A model generated the notes under the pieces. That model was not told the origin of the DNA, made no database searches, and saw nothing but the letters and a program-made list of their open reading frames with translations. DNA of 64,000 bases, taken from NCBI GenBank assembly GCA_001600635.1, contig BCKL01000009.1, positions 248,001 through 312,000 on the forward strand, read 5' to 3'. Below are positions 48,536 to 59,690 of this stretch, one piece after another. The DNA is from Leucosporidium creatinivorum. Taxonomy: Eukaryota > Basidiomycota > Microbotryomycetes > Leucosporidiales > Leucosporidiaceae. How positions within the stretch are numbered: position 1 is the stretch's first letter; every line of letters starts with the position of its first letter. The translations under genes were made by a program, and so were the position numbers.

Positions 48536-49971
48536 GGTTGAGGTGGAACCGAGAGGGAGCTGATGAGGATGAGGACGGACGAAGAACAGCTGTAGACGTG
48601 GTGTGGAAAAGTTCCGGTGCAAAGCCTGTGATCTGCAGCACAAAGAACCAGCGCGATGGGCTCAGATCGCGGGCCACCTACGCTCTTGCGCCGAGCTTGC
48701 AAGCGAAAGATGCCTTCCATGCGCGCTCCTCGCGTAATGGGATCCTTCGGGCCTTACCTACAAGACCAGGCGAGAAGTGTATGATGCTTCTCACTTTCTT
48801 CGACCCCAGCCGCTCGCCTTTGTTCTTTCGCCTCGATCAGCTCCTTCTTCCCTCCGCCCCCAGGTCTCGAAGCTGGCCCTGATGGAGATGAAGTCCAGTT
48901 CCAAAGCTTCCTTGCCTTCTCCGGCGTCACTCTGCAAAAATGTAGCACGGCCAGAGAGCGCTGCAGCAGGCGTGAGCCGCCGTAAAACAAAAGCCGAGCT
49001 CGGTCGACCGCGAGGCAGGTCGGCGCGTCGAAGGTCAATTATCCTCATGGAAGCTTTGTTTGTACCGAGGTAGAGCCGCAGCATGTTCCAGACAATTTGG
49101 AGCCACGTCCTCCTCGCCTGCAGCTTGCTCCGAGGCTGAGAATAGTCGCCCGAGGCAGCGCCGAGCTCTGTCCCCCTCGCTTACGGCCCATAAGCAGCGC
49201 AAAGGTTACGAGGGCAATTTGACGGCCGTTGGTGCTGTACTACAATGTAACATCCCACGGCGCCACCCATTGTCTTCCTGCTGCGATACATCGTCAATGG
49301 GCAGACTGACGTGGTCTTCTCGCTTCGGCGCTTCGGACTTCTTTCAGCTCTGCGGAAGATGGGTGGGCGGGCGGGGTGGGAGGCGGAGGCGACCGGGCTC
49401 TGTATATTTTGCTGACAAAACCGAGCTCTCTTTTGTGCCCGGCGAATGAGCTTCTGACGACGAGGGCAGTGATTGTCCAAGAATTCGGCGATAGAACCGC
49501 TTTCTACCGCTCTCGCCAAAGCCCGTCTGCTCGCTTAGAGCAGGTTCAAAAGCAATATGTGCTGTATTTTGTCCGCTCAGCTTTCTTACGAGCGTGCTTA
49601 GAGGCCTGCAAGCTCTACAATCAGCTCGTTCGGATGCGAAAGCGATGGAAAGGGGGAAGCGAGAGAGCGTCGCTTTCTGTGCCGCTCTGTGAGCTGAGCG
49701 CAACCGTACAGCGGTAGCAGAGCTTTGGAGGCGTAGCTCTTACTTGCAAGCGAATCTGTAGTCGACTCACAATTCGCAGCGACCGAGAAGAGCCGAATGA
49801 GGCCTCCCGCTCTTTCCCAGCCCATCACCTCGACGTCCACCCGACTCGCCCGAGCAGTACCAGATGGCAGCAGTAACACTTACCGACAAGGACCAGCTGC
49901 ACCAACGCGTAAGGCCCTGCTGAGCAGCAACACCAAAGGCGCCATTCTCTTCGCTCGCGCAACAAGTCGCC
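48536..49971. other. Intergenic between Clp1-like gene and permease gene
   Basis: 1.4 kb with several short open frames on both strands, none with family signal or consistent splicing. An alternative upstream ATG for the permease lies at 49864. It probably contains divergent promoters. Nothing else seen. Confidence 0.45.
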
Positions 49972-52477
49972 ATGGACCAGGTTCTACGAGATTCTCGTGC
50001 CGCTACCAATACACAGGTAACGTACACTAGATTCTTTCTTGCACTTGCACGCCAAGATCCTCCCTCTTTACTCACGGGAGCGGTCTTGTCGTGTTTGTGA
50101 TAAGCCAGCGGGTGCTGTACCGAACGACCGGAAGCCTCTCTCGAGAGGTGAAAGGGACTAGTAGGGAGGCTGAGATTATACCGTTTTGAACCTGCTCCAC
50201 GATAATGCGTGCGAAGGGATTGGCTTTCCTTCTCTGCTTCCCAGCGCCGAGCGGGATAACCTGACCTGTCGATGTGCAGGGCGCCAAGACTGCAGGTCTA
50301 CTCGACGAGGAGAAGCTCCAGGACGATGCTGCCTATCAGCAGGCGGAGCGTCGTCTCATCTGGAAGATTGACTTGCTCCTCATGCCGTTAGTTTCATGCT
50401 CGGCGAGCGTTCCCCCTCACCTCGCTAATCTTGTCATCCCCTAGCATCCTCACAACTTCCTTCGGCGTTCAGTACTGGGACAAGGCGATTTTGAACAGTG
50501 CCTCTATCTTCGGCATCATCAAGGACCTCGGTCTCTCGACAACTTCGCCCGAGGGCGTCGTCTCGACTCTGCGATACTCGACCGCCAACTCGGCGTTCTA
50601 CTGGGGGTGAGTTCAAAGCTACGGCAGAGGTCGCGCTTTTGCTGACCCATCCTCGGCCTGCAGATACATCAGTGAGCACAGAAGCCAACAAAGCTCGCCG
50701 CCTTTCGCTGACCTCGGCTTTCTCCTCCAGTCGCCGTCCTCCCCTTCGCCATTCTCCTTCAACGCTTCCCCATCGCCAAGGCCCTCTCGCTCATCATCTT
50801 CCTCTGGGGAATCACCGTCATTCTCACCGTCGTCGTCAAGGACTACAAGGGATTGATCGTCCAGCGAGTCTTCCTCGGTCTGCTGGAGTCGTGCGTGTCT
50901 CCCGGCTTTGTGCTGGTGACGGGCATGTGGTACAAGAAGGTGAGCCCCAACCCATCCTGACTCTCTGAGGCGAGCCGAGCCCACAGGCCATGATGGCGCG
51001 AGCTGGTCGAAGCGGACCGAGGCGAGGCGGCTGGGACAAGAGGGAATTTTTGAGGAGTATAGCGACTGACTGGCGTCCCTTCTCTTTCAGTCCGAACAAG
51101 CTACTCGCCTCGGTATCTGGTACAGCGCCACGGGCATCTTCTCGATGCTCTCGGGGCTCGTCAACTTCGGCTTGGGCCACGCCGGCGGTTCGCTCCATCC
51201 GTGGAAGTACATGTACGTTTCACCGTCGCCATCAACATCTTTTCCGACCGCTCTCTTCCCATTAATTTTCTCCCGCTTTGCCACTCACGACGTCGCTGAC
51301 CCTTTCCCGTCTCAACAGGTACCTCTTCGCCGGCGCCTTCACCATCCTTTGGGCTTTCGTCATCCTCTTCTTCATCCCCGACTCACCTCAGACTTCGCAC
51401 CGCTGGTTCAACGAGGAGGAGCGCGCCATCCTCGCTCGTCGGTCGAGGGAGAGCATGATCGGCGCCGTGGGGCCAACCAGGTTCAAGTGGAGCCATGCAC
51501 GCGAGGCGGCTACGGATGTCAAGATCTATATCTTCTTCCGTGAGTGTCTCTCCTCTCCCCCTCCCTCCTCAACATGAGCTGCAAGAGACGACGGCGGCGC
51601 TCGAGGTTCGGCCGATTAACAACGGCGGAGAGAGCGCCTAATACCAAAGCCGAAGGAGCGGGCGAGCAGCTAAGAGATTCGAGCTGACCATTCGCTTTGC
51701 AGTGATGGGCGCCGCAATCTACGTATGTAACGGTGGAGTCACAGCTTTCGGAGCGCGCATCGTCTCCTCCTTCGGTGAGCCTCAAAACCTCGATCTCCCT
51801 GCGCCGAGCTAACCGAGTCTGTTGCAGGCTACTCTTCCCTCACTACCATCGCCATCGTCATTCCCGGAGGAGCCTTCACCTGCGTCAGCATCTACCTTTT
51901 CTCGTGGAACGCCGACAAATACAAGAACATCACCACCTATCTCATCCCAATCTCGTGTATCCCCGTCGTCATCGGCTCGCTGGTCATCTGGCTGGCTTCT
52001 TGGCAACACCGGGGCGTTCCCCTCTTCGGCTACTTCCTGCTCCCCACCTTCGGCGCCCCCTACGTCCTTGTCCTGGCATCCTCCGCCGTCAACGTCGCAG
52101 GATCGACCAAGAAGGCCATCGCCGCCGGCGCCATCTTTGTGGGCTACAACGTCGGAAAGTGAGTCTTTCACTCTCCTCGCGACGTTGGCGAGCGAGCTGA
52201 CCCTCCGCCCCCTCGCAGCATCGTCGCCCCCTACCTCGTTTTCACTCCCGAGAAGGCTATTCACTACCGCACCACCTGGATCTCCATCATCATCTGCATG
52301 GTCATCACCTCGGTCCTCTCCCTCCTCCTCCGCTTCATCCTCAGCCGCGAGAACAGGCGCCGAGACGCTCTCCAGGGCAGCGGCGAGTCGAACGAGGCCA
52401 TCAACGTTGTCGAGCAGAGGCAGGAAGAGTTGGATCTCACGGATGGGGAGAACAAGGCCTTCCGGTACAGTCTGTAG
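49972..52477 (+). CDS. Allantoate-permease-family (DAL5-like) major facilitator transporter
   Basis: The first exon is 49972-50016 (MDQVLRDSRAATNTQ), joined in phase 0 to 50280 (GAKTAGLLDEEKLQDDAAYQ). It has the anion:cation symporter (Dal5) pattern: WKIDLLLMPILTTSFGVQYW, DKAILNSASIFGIIKDLGL, RVFLGLLESCVSPGFVLVTG then MWYKKSEQATRLGIWYSATG, FIPDSPQTSHRWFNEEERAI, and IAAGAIFVGYNVGNIVAPYL. Twelve membrane helices are expected and most are readable. Family members import carboxylates such as allantoate, nicotinate, pantothenate or biotin precursors; the substrate here is not fixed by sequence. The C terminus is acidic. Stop at 52475-52477. Several introns, most with CTGACC branch sites. About 540 residues. 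Confidence 0.88.
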
Positions 52478-53134
52478 ACGTCTACAGTGGCTAGACAGGT
52501 GAGCTTTGACATTCCGGCGATTGGTTGGGCGAGAGCTGACCCTCTTTTTCCCTCAGATCTCCGGCTGGCGGCTTCAACTCCGCTTAGAATGTTAGTAAAG
52601 TCCTGGAAGATCATGATTGGAGTTCCTCGGCAGTGTAAACGGTCTGCTGCCTCGCTGGTTTTCGTTTCTCGGCGAATGCTCGACCCAGCTCAAGCGAGAG
52701 CTCGCTGCGGAGGCAGAGCGAACGACAAGCTCGACGGGCTCGAAAAGCTTTGCAAGTATGGCCTCGAGCTAAAATCTTTGCTTCAGTACAGCTCAAAGTT
52801 GCGAGTGACCTCTCGGCGGAGCAAGCGAGCGAGACGCGTTTCAAGGGGGTTCGGCGAGAGATCAGCGATGTGTCCGCGCAGCTTGACGGCTCGAGTCGTA
52901 CAAAGCTGTGGCTTACTACTCTTCATTCGCCATCACTCAAAAAAGTGTCAGCAGGCAAGATTCTGAAACCGCTTCCTTTGTTCTGCTCTTGCCCCTCGCT
53001 GCTCTCCTTGATCTTCGTTCTCGGTGGAGGTGAGCACTTGTCCGATCGTCTGTAGCGTCTTCAGAGCTGATTTTAATGCTCCACAGCTCCCTCTCGACCT
53101 CAGCTCGGCCGGCGCTGCTGCTCGACACCTCGAG
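52478..53134. other. Intergenic between permease and RNase III-like gene
   Basis: About 660 bp. A long frame here starting near 52487 continues the permease 3' end in another frame and shows no domain. Presumably 3' UTR, then promoter. A possible 3' UTR intron (GTGAGC at about 52499 to TCAG near 52557) can be seen. Confidence 0.4.
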
Positions 53135-55307
53135 ATGTCCAGCTCGCTCGTCAAGCGGCTGCAAGGTCAGCTACTGGACGCGACAAATGCCTTCTCGGCT
53201 CGCTACACCTTCGATGGACTACGGAAGTCGCTTGTGCAGCAGTCTCGGATCTGGCAGCCTCGGATCCTCGCGGCGCTCCCCTACCGCCTCGTTCGCCAGG
53301 CCAAGCTCAACTTTGCGGCCGATCCGCTCGAGCAATGTCGTTGGGCGCTCCGACAGCCTGTACCGACCGAGCTGCCTTGCTTGGGCAACCCGCTGCTGGA
53401 GGCGCAGGTATTCAGGCAGCCGAGCTCGCCGCCGAAGAAGGGAGACAATTCGAAGGTGCTCAAGGGTGAGTTGTGAAGCCTCACAGGCTACCATCCCCTG
53501 AACTTACCTCTCAACTTGCAGAGCGCCTCTCCCTCTACCGGCAAGCCTTCCATCACGAGCGTCTCGAGTTCGTCGGCGACCGAGTGCTCGGCTTGGTCGC
53601 CGCTACTTCCTGCCATCTCCTCGCGCCCATGCGGCCTCTTCCGACGCCGGACTCGATTCCGAGCTTAGCATGGGAGCAAGCTACGTTCAATGATCTCAGC
53701 TCCAACGCCCTCGCAGCACGATTCGCTCGGCGATTCGACTTCGGCGCTCGCTGTCAAGACCCTCACATGGCCGACAAACACCTCGCCGACCGCTGGGAGG
53801 CCTAACTCTCTGCTCTGTTCTTCGCTCGAGGGTGGCAAGGCCTTTTGGTGTTCCTCGCCCCGCTCCTTCGCGAGCGAGTCGGAATCCTGCATGGCTCGAC
53901 TGGAACCGTTCCGTCGGCTACATCACAAAAGCTCGGCCGAGTGGAAGGTGAGCCACCCCATCCACTTTTTTCTGAGCTGGTGCTAACTTCGGTCAATTAC
54001 AACAGCACTGGAACCGCAGAACGATCCCGCGCGCCGGCGCTCGGCGTCTACAGTGTCGCCTCCTCCGCTAGCACCAACCACATCTCCAAACGAGCCATCC
54101 TCTAGTACCTCTCAGACTCTCTCTACCACACCACACGTACCGCTTACCTCTTCTACAACCTCCTCAGCTTTGCCTACCTCCGCCGTCACCACCACCGAAT
54201 CACCGAGAGCTGATATTGTTGCGTTTGGTCAGTCATTGTACGCGTACTCGAGCCGGACGGCTGACGTTTGCCCAAGTAGAGCCTCTGCGTTACACGACTC
54301 GAACTGCAGCGCGCACACTCTTCGCTCGCGACTTCCACAAGCGAGGCGCCCGCCTTAGGTCAACGAGGACCACCCTGCGCCTCTTCATACCAGGCCGACA
54401 GACATTATATGCGTCAAAAAACAGTGGCAGTAATCCTGAGGGTGCAACGCCATTCCTCACCATTCTTAATGAGGCCATCGCCCGAGGGCTGGTGGTCGTT
54501 GAAAAGTGAGTGGCTTGCTTCGGTCGCCTGTCGGCGTTGAGGCTCTTCGCTCATACCTAGATCCTGCCTTGCAGATCTGACACCAACAAGGCCGAGACTC
54601 AATCTCTGAATCCGGACGAAGCCTTTGGGACATCTGCCCCGTCCGCTTAGGCTTCCCCCTCCGATCCACCGAGTCTCCGCGACGACGCCGTCCTCTCGGC
54701 GCTCAACACCCCGCACATCGTCGACTTACCGCAAGCTTCCGCCCACCCCGCTACGATTGAAGCACTCCTGGGTCCTTCCCCTTCTCCACCTCCAATCTCG
54801 CCTCCCACCGACGAAGCCGTTCTCTCGACGCTCACTGTTTCTCCCGTGGAGGGCCCCTCGCCCACTCCTCCGTCTCAAGGACCGATCTCCAACGCCACCG
54901 AATCGGTCGCAGCGGCTTCCGCCCCTTCACTAGCCTCCTCCACCGCGCCCGATCCTCACTCCCTCGCCGACGACTCCATCCTCTCGGCGCTCACCTCTCC
55001 GCCGCATGACGACTCGCCGCTCTCGTTCTCTCCGCCCGCTCTTCAACAGCCCACTCCATCCGCCACCACCACCTCTTCCCGTTCTTCATCGCTCAAGAAT
55101 CCCATCCTCCAAGCTCTTCTGCAGAAGGCCCTTCTCGCCGAAGCCGAAGCGGACGAGATCATCAGTTCCGACCTCGAGGCGGCCACGAGGCATGGCGAGA
55201 TCGTGCGGTTCATCGAGGAGGCGGTGAGGAAGGACGAGGCGGAGGAGGGGAGGAAGCAGAAGAGCTGGGCGGACGATGAGGGTGAGAAGAAGAAGGGAAG
55301 GAAGTGA
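53135..55307 (+). CDS. RNase III-domain protein with two in-frame stop codons (possible pseudogene or readthrough gene)
   Basis: Five exons join with consistent phases: 53135-53465, 53522-53947, 54006-54227, 54280-54505, 54575-55307; 646 codons in all. Exon 2 has the RNase III signature HHERLEFVGDRVLGLVAAT and the second motif LADRWEA followed by LSALFFARGWQGLLVFLA. Between them, where family members have a Tyr (EAY), the codon is TAA (53803-53805). Exon 5 has a second stop, TAG at 54648-54650, after GTSAPSA; strongly codon-biased reading continues to TGA at 55305-55307. The tail is Ser/Pro-rich with repeated DDAVLSAL-type motifs and ends in a charged helix (DEGEKKKGRK). The acidic residues of both RNase III motifs are kept. 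It may be a mitochondrial mL44-like or processing RNase. Whether the stops are real, bypassed or base-call errors is open. Confidence 0.55.
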
Positions 55308-55689
55308 GCGAAAAAAGGGTCGGCGAAGGAGGATAGAGCGATAGACACCGTTAGACGATATACCCTACATCTTGATACCCGCCATGCCACTCTCCATTTG
55401 TCAGCATCAGCTCGAGACGAAGCCAAGCGAGCTGCGCCGAAGAAAAGCGAGCCACGACCAGAACGAATCGACGGCACTTCGGCGATCACGGCTCTCGCTG
55501 CCTTCCTCTCCGTGTCAAGTTCTCTCCTCTCGCCAGCTCCTCTCGAGTATGTGTGCGAAGGCCAGCGCCGATCCTCGTTCCAGAGTGAAAAAGGGCGACC
55601 GGTATAACCTTCCTCCCAACGATCCCGCTCACTACACAAATGCAACACGACAGAACACCCAAAGAGCCTTTCCTGGTGGGGAGAGACGC
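55308..55689. other. Intergenic, convergent 3' ends
   Basis: About 380 bp between the RNase III-like gene and the eL36 stop. An open rightward frame (55372-55722) overlaps eL36 exons and has no protein-like features. Nothing else seen. Confidence 0.45.
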
Positions 55690-56573
55690 TTAGGCGGCGT
55701 GACGCCTCTGCTCAGCTGTTGATGGGAAAGATGGGTTAGCGAGTGCTCGGCAGGGAGTAGGGAAGCGATGGGCCGTACCGATGACACCGGTGAGCTCGTC
55801 AACCTTGCGCTTAGCGCGACGGAGTGTGCCGAGCTGTGAGAGGGAAGGAGAGAGTCAGCTTGTCGCCCTCCGACCGACTTGAAGTGCTCCCTCTCGTCGC
55901 CGGGCTCCAGCGCCGAGGTGTCCCAACGCCACGAACAGCACGCCCGCGCGCGGAATAGCTGGCCCGCATCACGCCTGGCATCCCTCGCCCGCTCCATCGT
56001 CTCCCATCTCGTCGGTCCTCGGTCCTCGTACTGAGCGCCTCAACTTACGCGCTTCTTCGTCAGCTTGCGGGCCTTCTTGTCCTAAAGAGCGGCGGAAACG
56101 AGAGGGTGAGCGAGCTGGTACGTTTGAAAGAGTAGCTAGCCCATACGCTGCAGCGCAGGGCAAGCGAGAAGCGCGACGCACCTTGGAGTTACGGATGAGC
56201 TCCATAACGCGACGCTCGTAAGGGGCGAATCCAGCGACCTGATCATCACGAACAACAGGAAGCGACTGGTCAGCTGCTGCTCCCACGCGAGCATAGGTTC
56301 CCCCTCCGAGCCTGAACGACGAGCGAGCATCCCAACGTACCTCGCGAACGATGTTCTTGACGAACTCGGAGCGGGCCGACTGCTTTCCTTTGCGGTTCGA
56401 GGGCTTAGCACCGACGGCGATGACCGTGGTGGGGTGTCCCTTGTTAGGGCCCCAGGGGAGGTCTGTTGAGAGGACGGAGGGTCAGCGGTCGGTTACAGGG
56501 GTCGTGTAGGGTCCTGGGACGTCGGGAATGGGAGAGAGGAATGTAACGCACTGGAACGGGGAGCGGCGGACAT
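55690..56573 (-). CDS. RPL36: 60S ribosomal protein eL36
   Basis: A small gene split by five introns: MSAAPRS / NLPWGPNKGHPTTVIAVGAK then PSNRKGKQSARSEFVKNIV / VAGFAPYERRVMELIRNSK / DKKARKLTKKR / LGTLRRAKRKVDELTGVI / AEQRRHAA. Start ATG at 56573, stop TAA at 55692-55690, about 100 residues, the usual eL36 length. The segments GHPTT, PYERRVMELI and KKRLGT-RAKRK are family-conserved. The first intron (GTGCGT to CTCAACAG, branch CGCTGACC) follows seven codons, as is common in ribosomal protein genes. Very high intron density for a 300-nt coding region. Confidence 0.95.
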
Positions 56574-56727
56574 TCTGATGTGGTGCAGAAGTAGAGAGGA
56601 GAAGCGTAAGGTCAGCATTTCGCCCTCCAAGCCCAAACCGAACACAATCTCCTGCTGAGGGTCCCCCGGGTACAGCGAGCATAGTCTCGTGCAGCGCATG
56701 TCAACGCGTGGAAGATCCTGCAGCCCA

Positions 56728-57448
56728 TCACTTCGAACGGGCAGCATCTCCCCCTGCGCCTGCGCTGCTGAAGCCTAGTCTCCCCCTGCGCTGGTCCTCC
56801 CTACGCCTTCCCTGACGTCTCCTAGGACCAGCATTTCTGCAGGACATTCCTTCTAAGGCATCTGCATCATCTCCTGCAGCCAGTGCCCGCTGTAGCGCAT
56901 GAGGCGAGCCGTACGAGGCGGGTGTCGACGTTTTCTTTCGAGAGGGCGAGTTTGACGACAGGAAGGGTAGGAGAGAGGTGTAGGATGATAGGATGGGGTT
57001 TGGGGCGGTCGAACGGTGCTCTGTCAAGCAATAGGGCCGTACCTTGAGGCGGGAAAGAACAACACGAGCAAGAGTGGGAAGCCAAGCTGGGCTGGGACTT
57101 TGACCGGGGGGGGCAGCCCTCGCCTCGAAGTCGGGCCAGAGGAGTCGCTCGGCCTGCTGTAGGCCTACAAGGTGGCAGATTGCTGCCAATACGTTTGCGA
57201 GACCTTCGAAATCCCGCTGTCGGTGATGTGTACTTGAGTACAGCCCGTTCTGCCGTCTGGCTGGCTCCACAGCCGAACTCATCGCCGAAGTCCTCGCTGG
57301 GTCGGTCTGTAGCCCTCGTGAGCAAATGCGCTGTCAGCCGCCGACCGATGTGTAATCTGTAAACTACGGCTTGAATCGACTGCAGCGCCATCTCGACCGC
57401 TTCGAGACTCAAGGCAAGCTGCTCGGCGTTGATGCCCTTCCTCGGCAT
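56728..57448 (-). CDS. Hypothetical protein
   Basis: The frame starts MPRKGINAEQLALSLEAVEM then ALQSIQA. After a 65-nt intron (GTAGTT to GGGCTACAG, branch GGCTGACAG) it reads TDPARTSAMSSAVEPARRQN, FEGLANVLAAICHLVGLQQA, and ERLLWPDFEARAAPPGQSP. A further part (LPTLARVVLSRLK) is followed by low-complexity Arg/Gly-rich sequence that may include another intron beginning GTACGG. It ends at 56728 with DAARSK. No family recognised. The short helical N-terminal half could be a small structural domain. Moderate trust that it is a gene, because frame and splicing agree. Confidence 0.4.
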
Positions 57449-57829
57449 GAGGCCAATTTTCGACCCTCTAGAGACGCTGATGCAAGCTCCAAGAGTCGAA
57501 TCTCAGACCATTTCGTTCGTGCGTAGATTGAAGGAGCTATCTCGCCTCTTCTCACTGATCTACGACCTCGAGAGTGCAGGCGAGTGAGCGCCGAGGCCGA
57601 CCCTGTCCAGTCTGAAGGGCGTCGCTGATGCATGCTTCGGTCGAGGAGCGAGTAAACCAGCTGTTATCGCCTCGCACGCATCAACGAAGGGACTGACGGC
57701 CTGCAGCTGATCTGCTGCTGCTCGGCGAGGAGGGGGAGCCGGGTAGGTAGCAAGCTCAGGAGAGGGTATACTCGGGTGCAAAGAGTCCAAATAGCGGAAG
57801 CGAAGAATGCATGGAAGAATCTGCTCGGC

Positions 57830-58206
57830 TGCACGCTCACCGGATGGAATCTAAGCTCGGCGGTTAGGGGCTTCTCGACAACGGCCGCCGACTTCGAACT
57901 TGGCGACCAACCTCTCTTCGGACTTGTCACCTTTGCTAATCACCAAGGTACGCTATAGCAGCCTACACACGACGCCAACAGATCCCCACCACCCCTGCCA
58001 ACACCCTACAACTTCTCCCAACGCTCGAGGAGCACTCGTTGGCAAAAATCGTCGAGTTGGGTCGAGGACGAGCTGGGACGAGACTGGAAGGGCTGTTGGA
58101 GCAGAGGGAGCAGCAGGGGACGATGTACATGTTGCAGGGGGAGATGCTGCAGGATTTCCTGAAGTTGCAGGGACACAGCGGACTCGGCGGGAAATTGAGG
58201 GCTTAG
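57830..58206 (+). CDS. Small protein, 3' exon secure, 5' exon uncertain
   Basis: The last exon begins after a TATAGCAG acceptor at about 57960 and reads AYTRRQQIPTTPANTLQLLP, then TLEEHSLAKIVELGRGRAG, LEGLLEQREQQGTMYMLQ and GEMLQDFLKLQGHSGLGGKL ending RA with TAG at 58204-58206, only 51 bp before the eL6 start. It is clearly codon-biased and amphipathic. Upstream, SSAVRGFSTTAADFELGD in the same strand looks like a mitochondrial presequence, but no start codon or clean intron could be fixed (a GCTAATC branch site precedes the acceptor). Probable small mitochondrial or complex-subunit protein; not recognised. Confidence 0.4.
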
Positions 58207-58257
58207 CGGGCTGACCTCTGTCTCCGCTCCCTCCCTCCATCTCACTACAGTTCAACG

Positions 58258-59096
58258 ATGGCCCGCAACTCTGAGGTCTCGCCTTACGTCGGCAAGCTTT
58301 CGCGCTCGAAGGTCTTCTCCAAGAAGGGCCTCTACAAGCGCGAGCACAAGGCCGCCCCCGCCGCCGCTGAGCCCGCCGCTGCTACCAAGACCGTCAAGGT
58401 CGGCGGCAAGGCCAACGGCGAGTCGCGTGTGGTCCCCACCTCCCGCGCCCCCGCCTACTACCCCTCCGAGGACGTCAAGGCCAAGAAGGCCTCGCGCAAG
58501 AGCATCAAGCCCACCAAGCTCCGCTCGACCATCACCCCCGGAACCGTCCTCATCCTCCTCGCTGGCCGCTTCCGTGGCAAGCGCGTTGTGTTCCTCAACC
58601 AGCTCCCCTCCGGCCTCCTCCTCGTTACCGGCCCTTACAAGGTCAACGGTGTCCCCGTTCGCCGCGTGAACCAGGCCTACGTTATCGCCACCTCGACCAA
58701 GGTTGACATCTCCTCCGTCACCGTGAGTCCTGCGCTACTGTATCATGGTTGATTTGGTGGAAGGAGCGGGCTCGATCGCATGGGAAACGCGGAAGCTCGG
58801 CGATGGCGATGGAGAGCTGACCTTTGCGTTGCCCCGCTCTTTCCCAGGTTGACGCCAAGTTCGACGACGCCTACTTCACCAAGGAGAAGTCCGCCACTCG
58901 CAACGGAACCGAGGCCGAGTTCTTCAAGGGAGACAAGGCCGAGAAGAAGGCCTTCCCCGAGTCCAAGGCCGCCGACCAGAAGGCCCTCGACAAGTCGATC
59001 CTCGCCGCCGTCGCCCAGGTCCCCAACCTCGCCAAGTACCTCGCTGCCACCTTCGGTCTTACCAAGGGACAGCACGCCCACCTCATGAAGTTCTAA
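58258..59096 (+). CDS. RPL6: 60S ribosomal protein eL6
   Basis: Exon 1 58258-58722 and exon 2 58848-59096, phase 0, 237 residues. It starts [20 protein letters not shown] and contains [31 protein letters not shown] then [40 protein letters not shown], and ends HAHLMKF. This is the full eL6 pattern, with the KOW-like core and the Lys/Ala-rich N-terminal extension. Codon use is extremely biased to C/G third positions, as expected for a highly expressed gene. The single intron of 125 nt contains TCGGCGATGG then GAGCTGACC. Confidence 0.96.
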
Positions 59097-59690
59097 GCGG
59101 ATCGTCCATCTCGGCGGTTTCGTTTTCGGCTTTGTGTGAATGGGTTTCGGTTCGGAGGAGGAGAGTTGGATATCTGTGTCTGTGCGCGTGATGGGAGGAA
59201 TGTCTAGAGTGGAGGACGAGCGTTGGGTGCAGGTGGCATCCAGGGAGCGGAGGGCGGTCGGGGAGGTCGAGACGGCGACCGCCGAAACAGGGAAGGTTAC
59301 AACCAAAGCCGACCTTGCTGGATTAGGCCTCGAGCTGCAACATACCAATGTAGTTTCGAGTGTAGGATTTGCGGCCTCGAGCTGGGAGAGTGCGACTCGA
59401 ACTTCGGCGATGAGCTCGAGGTCGTCCGCGAAGGCCGCTGCAAGGTCTCGCCGTAGCGCTGCTAGTCCACACAGCCGTCTCCACACCACAATGTGCACTC
59501 GAATCGATGAACTGCCTCCCTTGCCCATAGCCGCTCCCTGCGCCGAGTCGACCCCCGAAGCAGCACTGCTCCGTAGCCTTCGAGGCTTCAGCCTTGGTCC
59601 GTCGCTCGCAGCTATTGCCGACCGACTTTTGCTCTTTCCTCTCTTTCCCTTCACTTGATCCTCTCGTCAACTCGAGAGCGTCAGGACAAA
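59097..59690. other. Intergenic between eL6 and hypothetical gene
   Basis: About 590 bp. Frames crossing it are not codon-biased. Holds the eL6 3' UTR and a promoter; the last about 50 bp before the ATG at 59691 is C/T-rich. Confidence 0.45.

Noticed and set aside
49344-49879. Overlapping open frames of 90-120 codons on both strands before the permease
   Set aside because: No codon bias, no consistent splicing, and conflicting strands; treated as promoter DNA.
53135-55307. A nuclear code change (UAR as sense codons) to explain the two stops
   Set aside because: Several neighbouring genes end in TAA or TAG (monoacylglycerol lipase, eL36, KCS1, chitin synthase, lyase), so the standard code holds.
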